Below are positions 55,209-64,000 of a stretch of 64,000 bases of DNA, piece by piece. Below the pieces are notes generated by a model. The model worked only from the letters and a program-made list of their open reading frames with translations. It was not told the origin of the DNA and searched no databases. The DNA comes from Micromonospora sp. KC723 (GTDB lineage Bacteria > Actinomycetota > Actinomycetes > Mycobacteriales > Micromonosporaceae), in NCBI RefSeq assembly GCF_004348595.1, contig NZ_SMKD01000006.1:20466-84465 (forward strand), read 5' to 3'. Position 1 is the first letter of the stretch; each line of letters starts with the position of its first letter. The position numbers were made by a program, and so were the translations under genes.

Positions 55209-55454
55209 GGTTGGCCTCCGGATCGCGGGTGCCGGCGTGCTGCGGTGGCCAGATAATATCGATCCTCATCGTTATCCACAATGTTACATCGCGGTTACAT
55301 GGGGCAGCGGGGCCAATTCGGGCAAAGACATGTCTTGCTTGCGATCTTAAACATGTGAATACTTGCCTCACTTGGCCGTTTCCCCAGGTCGGCCGGGTTG
55401 CCCCTGGGCGCGTCGCCGTGACGCCGCCCGTCGCCCCCATCCGGAGGTTGTTAC
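55209..55454. promoter_or_regulatory. AT-rich divergent promoter region of the GDSL lipase and S1 protease
   Basis: The 246 bp here are much less GC-rich than the rest of the window. It holds direct repeats GTTACAT at 55283-55289 and 55294-55300 (period 11), the 12-base palindrome AAGACATGTCTT at 55325-55336, and partial dyads near 55252-55275. These suggest joint regulation of two secreted hydrolases. Confidence 0.55.
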
Positions 55455-56507
55455 ATGCGACCCACGAGGTCATCGCTCCACCGCGCCGCCGCCGTCGCCC
55501 TGGCCGGCACCCTGGTCACCGGGGCCCTGCTCGGCGCGCCCGCCCAGGCGGCGCCCGCTCCGGCGACACCCGACGCCGCCGCCAGCCTGGTCGACCGGCT
55601 CGGCGACCGCGCCGCCGGCACGTACGCCGACGCCAGTGGCAAGATGGTCGTCACCGTGACCGACGCGACCGCCGCCCGCCAGGTGCGGGCCGCCGGCGCC
55701 ACGCCGAAGCTCGTCACCCGGGGCGCCGCCGTGCTGAGGGCCGCCACCGCCGAACTGGAGCGCTCGGCGAAGATCCCCGGCACCGCGTGGTGGACCGACC
55801 CGGCAACCAACCAGGTCGTGGTCTCTGTGGACAGCACCATCACCGGTGCCAAGCTGGAGCGGGTCAAGGCCGCCGCCGCCCGGGCCGGCGGCGCGATCCG
55901 GATCGAGGCCGAGGCCGGCGTCCTGAGCACCCGCATCTCCGGCGGGCAGGCCATCTACGCCGCCGGCGGCGGCCGCTGCTCGCTCGGCTTCAACGTCCGC
56001 AACAGCGCCGGCACGACCTTCTTCCTCACCGCCGGGCACTGCACCAACATCGCCTCGACGTGGTACGCCAACTCCGGTCAGACCAGCCTGCTCGGCACCC
56101 GCACCGGCAGCAGCTTCCCGGGCAACGACTACGGCATCGTCCGGCACAGCAACTCCGCCAACGCCACCGGCAACGTCTACCTCTACAACGGCAGCTACCG
56201 GGACGTCACCGGCGCCGCCAACGCCTACGTCGGCCAGAGTGTGCAGCGTTCCGGCAGCACCACCGGCCTGCACAGCGGCACTGTCCGCGCGCTCAACGCC
56301 ACGGTGAACTACGCCGAGGGCAGCGTCTCCGGCCTGATCCGCACCAACGTCTGCGCCGAGCCGGGCGACAGCGGCGGCGCGCTGTTCAGCGGCAGCACGG
56401 CCCTGGGCCTCACCTCCGGCGGCAGCGGCAACTGCCGCACCGGCGGCACCACCTACTTCCAGCCGGTCACCGAGGCGCTCAGCGTCTACGGCGTGAGCAT
56501 CATCTGA
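55455..56507 (+). CDS. Secreted S1 serine protease (streptogrisin/alpha-lytic type)
   Basis: A 350-residue exported protease with signal peptide ([20 protein letters not shown]), a pro-region of about 135 residues that assists folding, and a chymotrypsin-fold domain starting near [16 protein letters not shown]. The triad is His195 (TAGHC), Asp225 (GNDYG) and Ser306 (GDSGG). Disulphide Cys pairs around His and Ser are present. ATG 55455. Confidence 0.95.
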   Translation: MRPTRSSLHRAAAVALAGTLVTGALLGAPAQAAPAPATPDAAASLVDRLGDRAAGTYADASGKMVVTVTDATAARQVRAAGATPKLVTRGAAVLRAATAELERSAKIPGTAWWTDPATNQVVVSVDSTITGAKLERVKAAAARAGGAIRIEAEAGVLSTRISGGQAIYAAGGGRCSLGFNVRNSAGTTFFLTAGHCTNIASTWYANSGQTSLLGTRTGSSFPGNDYGIVRHSNSANATGNVYLYNGSYRDVTGAANAYVGQSVQRSGSTTGLHSGTVRALNATVNYAEGSVSGLIRTNVCAEPGDSGGALFSGSTALGLTSGGSGNCRTGGTTYFQPVTEALSVYGVSII

Positions 56508-56812
56508 CCCACCGGCGCACCACGGGCCGCCGGGCGACCGGCGGCCCGTCCGCGTCCGTTCGTTGTCAGGCGCCGGCGGGTCGCGGTTCGCCGATCACGG
56601 GACTTGCGGCCGCCCGTCGGGTGCCCGCAGCCCGGGCAGGGCCAGCCGGGACGGCCGCGTCGCGCCGGGCGCCGACGACCTTCCGCTCCCGGCGGCTGAC
56701 CGTGCCGTCCGGGTGGGGTGGTCGGTCAGCTCGGCGGGTGGCGGCGGGTGCGCTCGGTCGGGCTGACAGAATGCCAGGGCAGAGACGTACCGCAGATGAG
56801 GAGACGCAAGTC
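56508..56812 (+). other. Intergenic region between the S1 protease and aspS
   Basis: About 305 bp with no credible gene. It contains the terminator at 56522-56549 and the aspS leader; I see nothing else definable. Confidence 0.6.
56522..56549 (+). terminator. Terminator after the S1 protease
   Basis: ACGGGCCGCCGG-GCGA-CCGGCGGCCCGT is a perfect 12-base stem capped by a GNRA tetraloop, 14 bases after the stop. Confidence 0.8.
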
Positions 56813-58618
56813 GTGATCCGTACCCATGACGCCGGCAGCCTGCGCGCGACGGACGCCGGCACCACGGTGACGCTCGCCGGGTGGGTGGCCCGCCGGCGCG
56901 ACCACGGCGGCGTCATCTTCGTCGACCTGCGCGACGGCTCCGGCGTGGTCCAGGTGGTCTTCCGCGAGGAGGACGCCCACGCGCTGCGCAACGAGTTCTG
57001 TGTCAAGGTCACCGGCGAGGTGACCCGCCGTCCCGAGGGCAACGAGAACCCGGAGTTGCCCACCGGCGAGATCGAGGTGACCGCCAGCGCGCTGGAGGTG
57101 CTCTCCGAGGCGGCTCCCCTTCCGCTGCCGGTGGACGACCAGGTCGAGGCCGGCGACGACATCCGGCTCAGGTACCGCTACCTCGACCTGCGGCGGAGCG
57201 GTCCGGCGAAGGCGATGCGGCTGCGCTCCCGGGCCAACCAGTTGGCCCGAGGCGTGCTGCACGAGCGGGACTTCCTGGAGATCGAGACGCCGACGCTGAC
57301 CCGGTCCACCCCGGAGGGCGCCCGCGACTTCCTGGTGCCGGTGCGGCTCCAGCCGGGCAGCTGGTACGCGCTGCCGCAGTCGCCGCAGCTGTTCAAGCAG
57401 CTGCTGATGGTCGGCGGCATGGAGCGGTACTACCAGATCGCCCGCTGCTACCGCGACGAGGACTTCCGCGCCGACCGGCAGCCGGAGTTCACCCAGCTCG
57501 ACATCGAGATGTCCTTCGTCACCGAGGACGACGTGATCGACCTGGGCGAGGCGATCGTCGCGGCGCTCTGGTCCGACCTGGCCGGCTACGAGATCCCCCG
57601 ACCCATCCCGCGGATCACCTGGCACGACGCGATGGCCCGGTACGGCTCCGACAAGCCCGACCTGCGCTACGGCGTGGAGTTGACCGAGCTGACCGACTAC
57701 CTGCGCGGCACCGAGTTCCGGGTGTTCGCCGGAGCGATCGACGCCGGTGGGTACGTCGGCGCGGTGGTGATGCCCGGCGGCGCGGCCCAGACCCGCAAGG
57801 AGCTGGACGGCTGGCAGGACTGGGCCAAGGCGCGCGGCGCGAAGGGCCTGGCGTACGTGGTGCTCGACGCCGAAACCGGCGCGCCGCGCGGCCCGGTGGC
57901 GAAGAACCTCTCCGAGGCGCATCTCGGTGGCCTCGCCGACGCGGTCGGCGCGAAGCCCGGCGACGCGGTCTTCTTCGCCGCCAGCGCGCACGCCCGCGAG
58001 GCGCAGGAGCTGCTCGGCGCGGCCCGCATCGAGATCGCCAGGCGGGCCAGCCTGATCGACGAGTCCGCCTGGGCGTTCTGCTGGGTGGTCGACGCGCCGA
58101 TGTTCGAGCGGACCGACGAAGGCGGCTGGACGGCCGTGCACCACCCGTTCACCTCGCCGAACGCCGAGTGGGTCGACCGGTTCGAGGAGGCACCGGACCG
58201 GGCGCTGGCGTACGCGTACGACATCGTGTGCAACGGCAACGAGATCGGCGGTGGCTCCATCCGTATCCACCGGGGCGACGTGCAGCAGCGGGTCTTCGAC
58301 CTGCTCGGCATCACCCCGGAGGAGGCGCAGGACAAGTTCGGCTTCCTGCTGGAGGCGTTCAAGTACGGCGCGCCGCCGCACGGCGGCATCGCCTTCGGCT
58401 GGGACCGGGTCTGCATGCTGCTCGCCGGCGCCGACTCCATCCGCGAGGTGATCGCCTTTCCGAAGACCCGGGGCGGTTTCGACCCGCTGACCGGCGCGCC
58501 GACGCCGATCACCGCCCAGCAGCGCACCGAGGCCGGCATCGACGCCAGGCCCAAGGCCCCGACCGGGGCACACGCCGGCACGGCCGGCCCGGCCGCGCCG
58601 GTGGCCGACCCGGTCTGA
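56813..58618 (+). CDS. aspS: Aspartyl-tRNA synthetase
   Basis: A 601-residue class II synthetase. N-terminal OB domain ([20 protein letters not shown]), catalytic core with [13 protein letters not shown], motif 2 [19 protein letters not shown], bacterial GAD insertion near 290-400, and motif 3 [13 protein letters not shown]. The C-terminal tail is Pro/Ala-rich. Whether it also charges tRNA-Asn cannot be settled from sequence. GTG 56813 after ATGAGGAGA. Confidence 0.97.
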   Translation: MIRTHDAGSLRATDAGTTVTLAGWVARRRDHGGVIFVDLRDGSGVVQVVFREEDAHALRNEFCVKVTGEVTRRPEGNENPELPTGEIEVTASALEVLSEAAPLPLPVDDQVEAGDDIRLRYRYLDLRRSGPAKAMRLRSRANQLARGVLHERDFLEIETPTLTRSTPEGARDFLVPVRLQPGSWYALPQSPQLFKQLLMVGGMERYYQIARCYRDEDFRADRQPEFTQLDIEMSFVTEDDVIDLGEAIVAALWSDLAGYEIPRPIPRITWHDAMARYGSDKPDLRYGVELTELTDYLRGTEFRVFAGAIDAGGYVGAVVMPGGAAQTRKELDGWQDWAKARGAKGLAYVVLDAETGAPRGPVAKNLSEAHLGGLADAVGAKPGDAVFFAASAHAREAQELLGAARIEIARRASLIDESAWAFCWVVDAPMFERTDEGGWTAVHHPFTSPNAEWVDRFEEAPDRALAYAYDIVCNGNEIGGGSIRIHRGDVQQRVFDLLGITPEEAQDKFGFLLEAFKYGAPPHGGIAFGWDRVCMLLAGADSIREVIAFPKTRGGFDPLTGAPTPITAQQRTEAGIDARPKAPTGAHAGTAGPAAPVADPV

Positions 58619-58638
58619 CCGCCGTCCCTGTCGGGCGC

Positions 58639-58679
58639 AGGTCCGCGTCGTGATCCGCCAACCGGCACGACGCGGACCT
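58639..58679 (+). terminator. Terminator after aspS
   Basis: AGGTCCGCGTCGTG (58639-58652) and CACGACGCGGACCT (58666-58679) are a perfect 14-base stem with a 13-base loop, 20 bases after the stop. Confidence 0.8.
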
Positions 58680-58713
58680 TCGCTCGTCGTTCGGTAAGGA
58701 GGATGGTGGCCGG

Positions 58714-59064
58714 ATGCGGATGCTCGTGGTGGGCGCCAGCGGGTTCCTCGGCGGACAGGTGTGCCGGCGGGGCGTGGCCGCGGGCTGGCGGGTGGCCGGG
58801 ACGTGGCACACGCATCCGGTGGAGATTCCGGGAGTCGCAACGTACGCGGGGCTGTTGAACGTGGCCGGCCCGGAGGCGGTCAGCCGGGCGGAGCTGGGTG
58901 TGCTGGTGGCCCGCCGGTTCGGGCTGGACCCGGCCGGGCTGCGGACCACCACGATCGCCGAGGCCGGGCTGGTCCGCCCCGCCGACGTACGCCTCGACTC
59001 GTCCCGGGCCGCCGGTCTGCTGCGGACCCGGCCACGCGGGATCACCGAACTCCTGACCTCCTGA
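58714..59064 (+). pseudogene. SDR/RmlD-like reductase with large internal deletion
   Basis: A 116-residue reading frame. The N terminus RMLVVGASGFLGGQVCRRGV is the Rossmann dinucleotide-binding start of a dTDP-4-dehydrorhamnose reductase-like SDR. After TWHTHPVEIPGV, the text jumps to TYAGLLNVAGPEAVSRAELG, which in intact proteins belongs near the C terminus. The middle, with the catalytic Tyr-x3-Lys, is absent; full-length relatives are about 270-290 residues. The frame is kept across the junction near 58836-58845, so a short protein may still be made, but it should lack reductase activity. AAGGAGG at 58696-58702 is a good ribosome binding site. Confidence 0.75.
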
Positions 59065-59110
59065 CCCCGGCGATCAGCCGGTGGGGCACCCCGTCTCGAC
59101 CTCCCGTCAA

Positions 59111-59147
59111 GCACAGACCTTGTGCAAAGAATCTGTGCAAAGATATT
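59111..59147 (+). promoter_or_regulatory. Promoter/operator of the ArsR-family gene
   Basis: GCACA-GACCT-TGTGC (59111-59125) is an inverted repeat that overlaps TTGTGC (-35-like, 59120-59125). TGTGCAAAGA occurs twice (59121-59130, 59134-59143). GATATT at 59142-59147 could be the -10, putting transcription at about 59154. Confidence 0.5.
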
Positions 59148-59149
59148 GT

Positions 59150-59755
59150 GTGTCGGTGGGACGTGACGACGAGCCGGGCCGACCCGCGCCCCGTGAGGTC
59201 CGGCTCGACCACCGACAGGTCCGGGTGCTGGCGCACCCGCTGCGGATGCGGCTGCTCGGCGCCCTGCGCACCCGAGGGCCGGCGACCGCCACCACCCTGG
59301 CGGAGCTGCTCGCCACCAACACCGGCGCGACCAGCTACCACCTGCGCCAACTCGCCGAGGTCGGGCTGGTCGTCGAGGATCCCGACCGGGTCGGCGGCCG
59401 GCAGCGCTGGTGGCGGGCCGCGCACGACGTCACCAGCTGGGAACCGACCGACTTCGACGACGACCCGGACGCCCGGGCGGCCGTCCGGTGGATCCACGGC
59501 GACCAGGTGCGGCTGCTGGTCGAGCACGCCGAGCGGTGGTTTGACGCCGAACAGGACTGGTCGCCCGCCTGGCGGGACGCCTTCGGCATGGGCGACATCT
59601 TCCTGACCGTCCCGCCGGCCCGGCTCGAAGCCCTCATGGCCGAGGTGTGGCAGGTCCTGGAGCGCTACCGCGACGAGGCGGACCCGGCCGAGCCGGGCGC
59701 CGAACAGGTGCACGTCTTCGTTGCCGCCTACCCGCTGTGGCAGGGGAAACGGTGA
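59150..59755 (+). CDS. ArsR-type winged-helix regulator
   Basis: A 201-residue regulator. The helix-turn-helix is ATTLAELLATNTGATSYHLR then QLAEVGLVVEDPDRVGGRQR, as in ArsR/HTH_20 proteins without metal-binding Cys pairs. The long C-terminal half (WFDAEQDWSPAWRDAFGMGD) is probably a ligand or dimer domain. GTG 59150 or 59156 is the likely start. The stop overlaps the MFS gene start (GTGA), so the regulator and transporter form one operon. Confidence 0.85.
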   Translation: MSVGRDDEPGRPAPREVRLDHRQVRVLAHPLRMRLLGALRTRGPATATTLAELLATNTGATSYHLRQLAEVGLVVEDPDRVGGRQRWWRAAHDVTSWEPTDFDDDPDARAAVRWIHGDQVRLLVEHAERWFDAEQDWSPAWRDAFGMGDIFLTVPPARLEALMAEVWQVLERYRDEADPAEPGAEQVHVFVAAYPLWQGKR

Positions 59756-61092
59756 GCCGGCTGTCCGTACGCCAGGTCCGGTTGCGCTACCTCGCCCTGC
59801 ACGGTCTGCGCTGGACGCCCACCGGCCTGATGATCCCCGTCATGGTCCTACTCATGCAGGAGCGGGGCCTGTCGCTGCCACAGATCGGTCTGGTCTCCAC
59901 CGCGCAGGCACTGGTGGTGCTCGCCCTGGAGTTGCCCACCGGTGGCCTCGCCGACGCCCTGGGTCGCAAACCGGTGCTCGTCACCGCCTGGGCGCTCAAC
60001 CTGGTCTCGCTGGCCGTGTTCGCGACCGCCGGTTCCTTCGCGTTTTTCTTCCTGGCCTGGTTGTTGCAGGGCGTCTACCGGGCGCTCGACAGCGGCCCCC
60101 TGGACGCCTGGTACGTCGACACCACCCTGGCCGCCGACCCCGGCGCGAGGTACGAGGGCGGTCTCGGTCTCGCCGGCACCGTCGCCGGTGTCGCCATCGG
60201 CGCCGGTGCCCTGCTCAGCGGCGGCCTGGTCGCCCTCGGCCCGGTCGGCCCGGTGAGCGCCCTGACCCTGCCCGTGCTGGTCGCCCTCGCCCTCCAGGTG
60301 GTGGCCCTGGCCGCGCTGTTGACCCTGCTGGTGGAGACCCGCCCGGCGCAGGGCCTCGGCGCGCTGCGCGCCTCGGTCGTCGAGGCTCCCCGGATGGTGG
60401 GCCGGGCGTTCGGGCTGCTGCGCCGCTCCCGGGTGCTGCTCGCGTTGGTCACGGTCGAACTGTTCTGGGGTTTCGGCATGGTGACCTTCGAGTCGCTGTT
60501 GCCGGTCCGCCTCGCCGAGGTGGTGGGGGACGCCGACCGGGCGGCGGCGCTGCTCGGTCCGGCCAGCTCGGCGGCCTGGCTCGCCTCGGCGGCCGGCGCG
60601 GCGCTGACGCCGTTGCTGCTGCGCTGGCCGGGAGGCGCGGCGAGCGCCGCGCTGCTGCGCGTCGTGCAGGGCGCGACCGTGGTCGGCATGGGGCTGTTCG
60701 CCGGTCCGCTCGGGGTGCTGGTGGCCTACCTGGCCTGCTACGCCGTCCACGGCGCGTCGAACCCGCTGCACATGGGCCTGCTGCACCGCCAGGTCGACGG
60801 GCCGTACCGGACCAGCGTGGTCTCGCTGAACTCGATGATGGGGCAGCCGGGCTTCGCGCTGGGCGCGGTGCTGCTCACCGCCCTCGCCGACGCTCGCGGT
60901 GTCGCCCCGGCGATGCTGGTCGGAGCGGTGGTGCTGGCCGTGGCAGCCCCGCTCTACCTGCCGGCCTGGCGGGCCGGGCGGCGCGGCGCAGGCGCCGGGG
61001 AACCGGTGGATCCCGAGGGGATGGACAAACCGGGCCGGCCGGAGGCGGGGACGGGCGGGCGACGCGAGCCAGCGGCGAGCACCACCGGGTGA
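59752..61092 (+). CDS. MFS transporter
   Basis: A 446-residue transporter with about 12 helices. The motif A-like loop is GGLADALGRKPVL and helix 1 LALHGLRWTPTGLMIPVMVLL. The C terminus is a Pro/Gly-rich cytoplasmic tail of about 40 residues. GTG 59752 overlaps the ArsR-type gene stop, so this regulator likely controls it. Substrate unknown; pairs like this are often drug exporters. Confidence 0.9.
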   Translation: MSRLSVRQVRLRYLALHGLRWTPTGLMIPVMVLLMQERGLSLPQIGLVSTAQALVVLALELPTGGLADALGRKPVLVTAWALNLVSLAVFATAGSFAFFFLAWLLQGVYRALDSGPLDAWYVDTTLAADPGARYEGGLGLAGTVAGVAIGAGALLSGGLVALGPVGPVSALTLPVLVALALQVVALAALLTLLVETRPAQGLGALRASVVEAPRMVGRAFGLLRRSRVLLALVTVELFWGFGMVTFESLLPVRLAEVVGDADRAAALLGPASSAAWLASAAGAALTPLLLRWPGGAASAALLRVVQGATVVGMGLFAGPLGVLVAYLACYAVHGASNPLHMGLLHRQVDGPYRTSVVSLNSMMGQPGFALGAVLLTALADARGVAPAMLVGAVVLAVAAPLYLPAWRAGRRGAGAGEPVDPEGMDKPGRPEAGTGGRREPAASTTG

Positions 61093-61107
61093 CCCGGCCA
61101 CCCCCGC

Positions 61108-61848
61108 TCAGCCGAGCTGGATCGAGGTGCGGGCCAGGGCACCGGTGAAGCCGAGCCGGCGGTAGAGCCGGATCGCGCCCACGTTGTCGGTGTAGACGCC
61201 GAGCGCCACCCGGTCGTACCGGCTGGTGAGGGCGCGGGTCATCCCGGCGGTCAGGGCGGCACCGAGCCCTCGGCCGCGCCGGTCCGGGGCAACGGTCAGC
61301 CCGGCGAGGAACCCGATGTCGCCCCGGCTGCGGTCGGCGCCGCAGGCGATGATCCGGTCGCCGTCGCGGATGCCGTACCAGTCGACGATCCCGGGGCCGC
61401 CTGGGCGCGAGGTGGTGCTCGGGTACGCCTGGTCGATCAGCGCGGCCAGCGTCGGGTGGTCGGCGTCGGTCAGGCGTACCACCCGCTCCTCGTCGGCCTG
61501 CCGGGGCGGGGGCGCGTCGGTCCAGAGGAAGTCCCACTCGTCGAGGCGGGCGATGTCGAACCGCCCAGCCAGCGTCTCCGGTTCGGCCCGGGGTAGCTGC
61601 ACCCACTGCCCGCGGTGCAGCACGCCCTCGGCGACCAGCGCGGCGAAGAGGTCCACCGCCGGGGTCGGGGCACCGATGGCCCCGCCTGCCGGGCCGCTCT
61701 CGGACGGAAGCAGCCACGCGACGAGGTCCTCGGACCGCCAGCCGCGCGGTCGCGTTCCGGGACGGATCACGTGCCGGGTGAACGGGTGGTGGCCGGTCGC
61801 GGCGAGGAGCGCGGCCCGGCCCACCAGCTCGCAATCAGTGTTGATCAT
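61108..61848 (-). CDS. GNAT family N-acetyltransferase
   Basis: A 246-residue acetyltransferase. The C-terminal GNAT domain has the acetyl-CoA loop RRGRGLGAALTAGM, preceded by FLAGLTVAPD, and the final NVGAIRLYRRLGF. The first 110 residues (MINTDCELVGRAALLAATGH) form an extra N-terminal domain. ATG 61848. Substrate unknown. Convergent with the MFS gene, 15 bp apart. Confidence 0.87.
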   Translation of the reverse strand: MINTDCELVGRAALLAATGHHPFTRHVIRPGTRPRGWRSEDLVAWLLPSESGPAGGAIGAPTPAVDLFAALVAEGVLHRGQWVQLPRAEPETLAGRFDIARLDEWDFLWTDAPPPRQADEERVVRLTDADHPTLAALIDQAYPSTTSRPGGPGIVDWYGIRDGDRIIACGADRSRGDIGFLAGLTVAPDRRGRGLGAALTAGMTRALTSRYDRVALGVYTDNVGAIRLYRRLGFTGALARTSIQLG

Positions 61849-61964
61849 GGAAGCAGCCTAGGTCGGGTCGGCGTGACGCGCTCGGCCAGGGTGGAGATTG
61901 GCGGACCGACCGATCGGGTACATCCCGGTCGACCTACTGGGAACCCCCACCGGAGGACACCGCC

Positions 61965-62177
61965 ATGCTTGCCATCCTCGCCGCCATCGTGTTCGGCTTC
62001 GCGCTCCTGATCGACCTGCTGAACACCAACTTCGGCGCACCTGACCTGTTCAACTGGCACACCCTCGTGCTGATCGGCCTGCTGCTGCTCTCGCTCTACC
62101 TCGCCGGGGTCGGCAGCGGCCCGCGCCCAGCCGGCGGCGGTCGCTGGTACCGGGGCCGGCGGCCGGGTCGCGGCTGA
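61965..62177 (+). CDS. Small two-helix membrane protein
   Basis: A 70-residue protein with two membrane segments (MLAILAAIVFGFALLIDLLN and TLVLIGLLLLSLYLAGVG) and a basic Gly/Arg tail. GGAGGACACCGCC just before ATG 61965 is a good ribosome binding site. Function unknown; similar small proteins are common in actinobacteria. Confidence 0.75.
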   Translation: MLAILAAIVFGFALLIDLLNTNFGAPDLFNWHTLVLIGLLLLSLYLAGVGSGPRPAGGGRWYRGRRPGRG

Positions 62178-62239
62178 CCGCAATTGATCAGGGTGGGCGG
62201 GGAGCGCGGCGCGATTCCGGCGTCGCGGTCCCCGCCCGG

Positions 62240-62245
62240 TACTGT
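62240..62245 (+). promoter_or_regulatory. -10 element for a probably leaderless rarA mRNA
   Basis: TACTGT at 62240-62245 is seven bases upstream of ATG 62253; no ribosome binding site is visible. Confidence 0.5.
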
Positions 62246-62252
62246 CTTGTTG

Positions 62253-63749
62253 ATGGAATCCGACACCCTCTTCTCCCTCGGTGGACCCACCGCGGCGCCC
62301 GGCGCCCCGGCGGGCCCGGGTGGTGCCGACGGGTTCCCGGCCGCGGGCGAGGATTCCCCACTGCCCGTCCGGATGCGCCCGGCGAGCATCGACGAGTTGG
62401 TCGGGCAGGACCACCTGCTCGCCCCCGGCGCGCCGCTGCGCCAACTGGTCGGCGGCGGCGCACCGCTGTCGGTGATCCTCTGGGGTCCGCCGGGCAGTGG
62501 CAAGACCACCATCGCCCACCTGGTGGCCCGGGCCACCGACCGCCGGTTCGTCGCCATGTCCGCCCTCAACGCCGGGGTGAAGGACGTCCGCGCCGTCATC
62601 GACACGGCCCGTCGGCAGCGTCGCGCGGGCGGCCCGCAGACCGTGCTCTTCATCGACGAGGTGCACCGGTTCAGCAAGACCCAGCAGGACTCGCTGCTCG
62701 CGGCGGTGGAGGACCGGACGGTCACCCTGCTCGCCGCCACCACGGAGAATCCGTACTTCTCGGTCATCTCGCCCCTGCTGTCGCGCTGCGTGCTGCTCAC
62801 CCTCCAACCGTTGGACGACGCGGCCGTACGCGGCCTGCTGCGCCGCGCGGTCGCCGACGAGCGCGGCCTCGCCAGCACGCTCACCCTCGAGTCCGACGCC
62901 GAGGACCACCTGGTACGCCTCGCCGGCGGCGACGTGCGCAAGGCGCTGACCGCGCTGGAGGCCGCCGCCGCGTCGGCGACGGCGCTGGGCACCGGGCGGA
63001 TCGACCTGGCCACCGCCGAGCAGGCGGTCGACGTGGCCGCGGTGCGCTACGACCGCGACGGCGACGCCCACTACGACGTCACCAGCGCCTTCATCAAGAG
63101 CATGCGCGGCTCGGACGTGGACGCCGCGCTGCACTGGCTGGCCCGCATGCTGGTCGCCGGGGAGGACGCCCGGTTCATCGCCCGCCGGCTGGTGATCTTC
63201 GCCAGCGAGGACGTCGGCATGGCCGACCCGACCGCGCTGACCGTGGCCACCGCCGCCGCGCACGCCGTGGAGTTCGTCGGCCTGCCCGAGGCGCAGCTCA
63301 ACCTGGCCCAGGCGGTGATCCACCTGGCCACCGCCCCGAAGTCGAACTCGGCCACCACCGCCCTCGGCGCGGCGATGACCGACGTGCGCGCCGGCCGGGG
63401 CGGCGCGGTGCCGCGCGGCCTGCGGGACGCCCACTACTCCGGAGCCCGCGGCCTGGGGCACGGCACCGGGTACCGCTACCCGCACGACGACCAGCGCGGA
63501 GTGGTCACCCAGCAGTACGCTCCCGACGATCTCGTCGGGACCGACTACTACCAGCCCAGTGGCCACGGCGCGGAGCGGTCGGTGGCTGCCCGCCTGCCCC
63601 TGCTGCGCCGGATCGTCCGTGGGCTGCCCGCCCCGGTGTCGCGCCCCGACGGGCCGGTGACGGCAGACGGCCGACACCCGTCGGGCACGGGGCACGCCGG
63701 TGGGGCGGATGAGGACGGCAGCGACGCCGTCGGGGAGGGTCAGCAGTGA
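62253..63749 (+). CDS. rarA: Replication-associated recombination protein RarA (MgsA) AAA+ ATPase
   Basis: A 498-residue AAA+ ATPase of the clamp-loader/WRNIP1 family that acts at stalled replication forks. Walker [10 protein letters not shown] at about 78-86, Walker [10 protein letters not shown], sensor 1 [10 protein letters not shown], and the C-terminal tetramer domain with [32 protein letters not shown] and [14 protein letters not shown] disordered 80-residue tail (from about residue 425) is extra. ATG 62253 chosen because the leaderless -10 and [10 protein letters not shown] fit the family. Confidence 0.94.
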   Translation: MESDTLFSLGGPTAAPGAPAGPGGADGFPAAGEDSPLPVRMRPASIDELVGQDHLLAPGAPLRQLVGGGAPLSVILWGPPGSGKTTIAHLVARATDRRFVAMSALNAGVKDVRAVIDTARRQRRAGGPQTVLFIDEVHRFSKTQQDSLLAAVEDRTVTLLAATTENPYFSVISPLLSRCVLLTLQPLDDAAVRGLLRRAVADERGLASTLTLESDAEDHLVRLAGGDVRKALTALEAAAASATALGTGRIDLATAEQAVDVAAVRYDRDGDAHYDVTSAFIKSMRGSDVDAALHWLARMLVAGEDARFIARRLVIFASEDVGMADPTALTVATAAAHAVEFVGLPEAQLNLAQAVIHLATAPKSNSATTALGAAMTDVRAGRGGAVPRGLRDAHYSGARGLGHGTGYRYPHDDQRGVVTQQYAPDDLVGTDYYQPSGHGAERSVAARLPLLRRIVRGLPAPVSRPDGPVTADGRHPSGTGHAGGADEDGSDAVGEGQQ

Positions 63750-64000
63750 CATCGCGTGGTGGGGAGCGAGACCAGGACGGTCCCGACGAGCGGCGCGACT
63801 CCCGCGCCAAGGGCCGACGCTGGGGCCGGGGCCGGGCCGAGGAGACTCCCCCGGAGCCGGTGGGCGAGGAGTTCGGCTGGATCGACGACCTGCGTACCGC
63901 CAAGCAGCAGCGCGGGGAACTCGGCCCGGACGGCGAGCGACCGCCGGCGGTCCCGCCGTCGTCGCCCGCCGGTCGTGGTGTGCCCCCGCCCCCGCCGTCC
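63746..64000 (+). CDS. Hypothetical protein, N-terminal part (runs off the window)
   Basis: About 85 residues are visible. Start GTG 63746 overlaps the rarA stop (GTGA). Text is highly charged and Gly/Pro-rich ([20 protein letters not shown]) with one recognisable stretch, [18 protein letters not shown], then a Pro-rich run. It continues beyond base 64000. Family not recognised. Confidence 0.7.
   Translation, partial: MTSRGGERDQDGPDERRDSRAKGRRWGRGRAEETPPEPVGEEFGWIDDLRTAKQQRGELGPDGERPPAVPPSSPAGRGVPPPPPS

Overview
The window is very GC-rich, densely packed actinobacterial chromosome. GTG starts are common, genes often overlap at GTGA or ATGA junctions, and third codon positions are almost always G or C. 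The gene order thrS - HIT hydrolase - PI-phosphate synthase - PatA-like acyltransferase - PimA - membrane protein - pdxS - pdxT - yebC - ruvCAB - yajC-secD-secF - apt - rel - cyclophilin - MBL hydrolase - hisS - aspS - rarA matches the backbone I know from Mycobacterium tuberculosis (roughly Rv2614c to Rv2559c). Family-specific insertions and the style of the proteins suggest a Micromonosporaceae member (Micromonospora or a relative). That placement is inference, not a database result.

Layout. 0-6 kb: the start of an aldo/keto reductase leaving the window, a methyltransferase-adenosine deaminase pair, an OmpR-type two-component system, an ADP-ribosylglycohydrolase and a YcnI-like secreted copper-associated protein. 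6-20.8 kb: translation, phosphatidylinositol mannoside and vitamin B6 genes (thrS, HIT, pgsA-type synthase, patA, pimA, pdxS, pdxT, yebC), interrupted by a Tat-exported pectinesterase, a maltokinase-cap-like protein, a second aldo/keto reductase and an EF-G paralogue. 20.8-22.5 kb: a small accessory patch with a nucleotidyltransferase and decayed sequence. 22.5-28.7 kb: a DUF402 protein and a six-gene minus-strand module (PadR, membrane protein, NarX-type kinase, NarL-type regulator, ABC ATPase, ABC permease). 28.7-38.5 kb: a secreted protein, an ECF sigma factor, dnaE, a class V aminotransferase, a secreted lysozyme-like protein and an MFS exporter with its TetR regulator. 38.5-52.1 kb: ruvCAB, yajC-secDF, apt, rel, two cyclophilin-like membrane proteins, an MBL hydrolase and hisS. 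52.1-64 kb: an acyl-ACP desaturase, a thioesterase/HxlR pair, secreted GDSL lipase and S1 protease, aspS, an internally deleted SDR gene, an ArsR/MFS pair, a GNAT, a tiny membrane protein, rarA and a partial gene.

How the genes work together. The PI-phosphate synthase, PatA and PimA make the first phosphatidylinositol mannosides and sit in one coupled operon. PdxS and PdxT form PLP synthase. RuvABC resolves Holliday junctions. YajC, SecD and SecF assist Sec export, which the many secreted proteins here depend on. Apt and Rel handle purine salvage and ppGpp.

I saw no rRNA, tRNA, CRISPR array, insertion sequence with intact ends, or replication origin. No wholly new system stands out. The most unusual points are a cyclophilin paralogue that has lost catalytic residues, an SDR gene reduced by an in-frame internal deletion, a leaderless HxlR promoter with its operator in the -35/-10 spacer, paired operators in front of the MFS/TetR unit, a structured rel leader, and several very regular intrinsic hairpins at gene ends.
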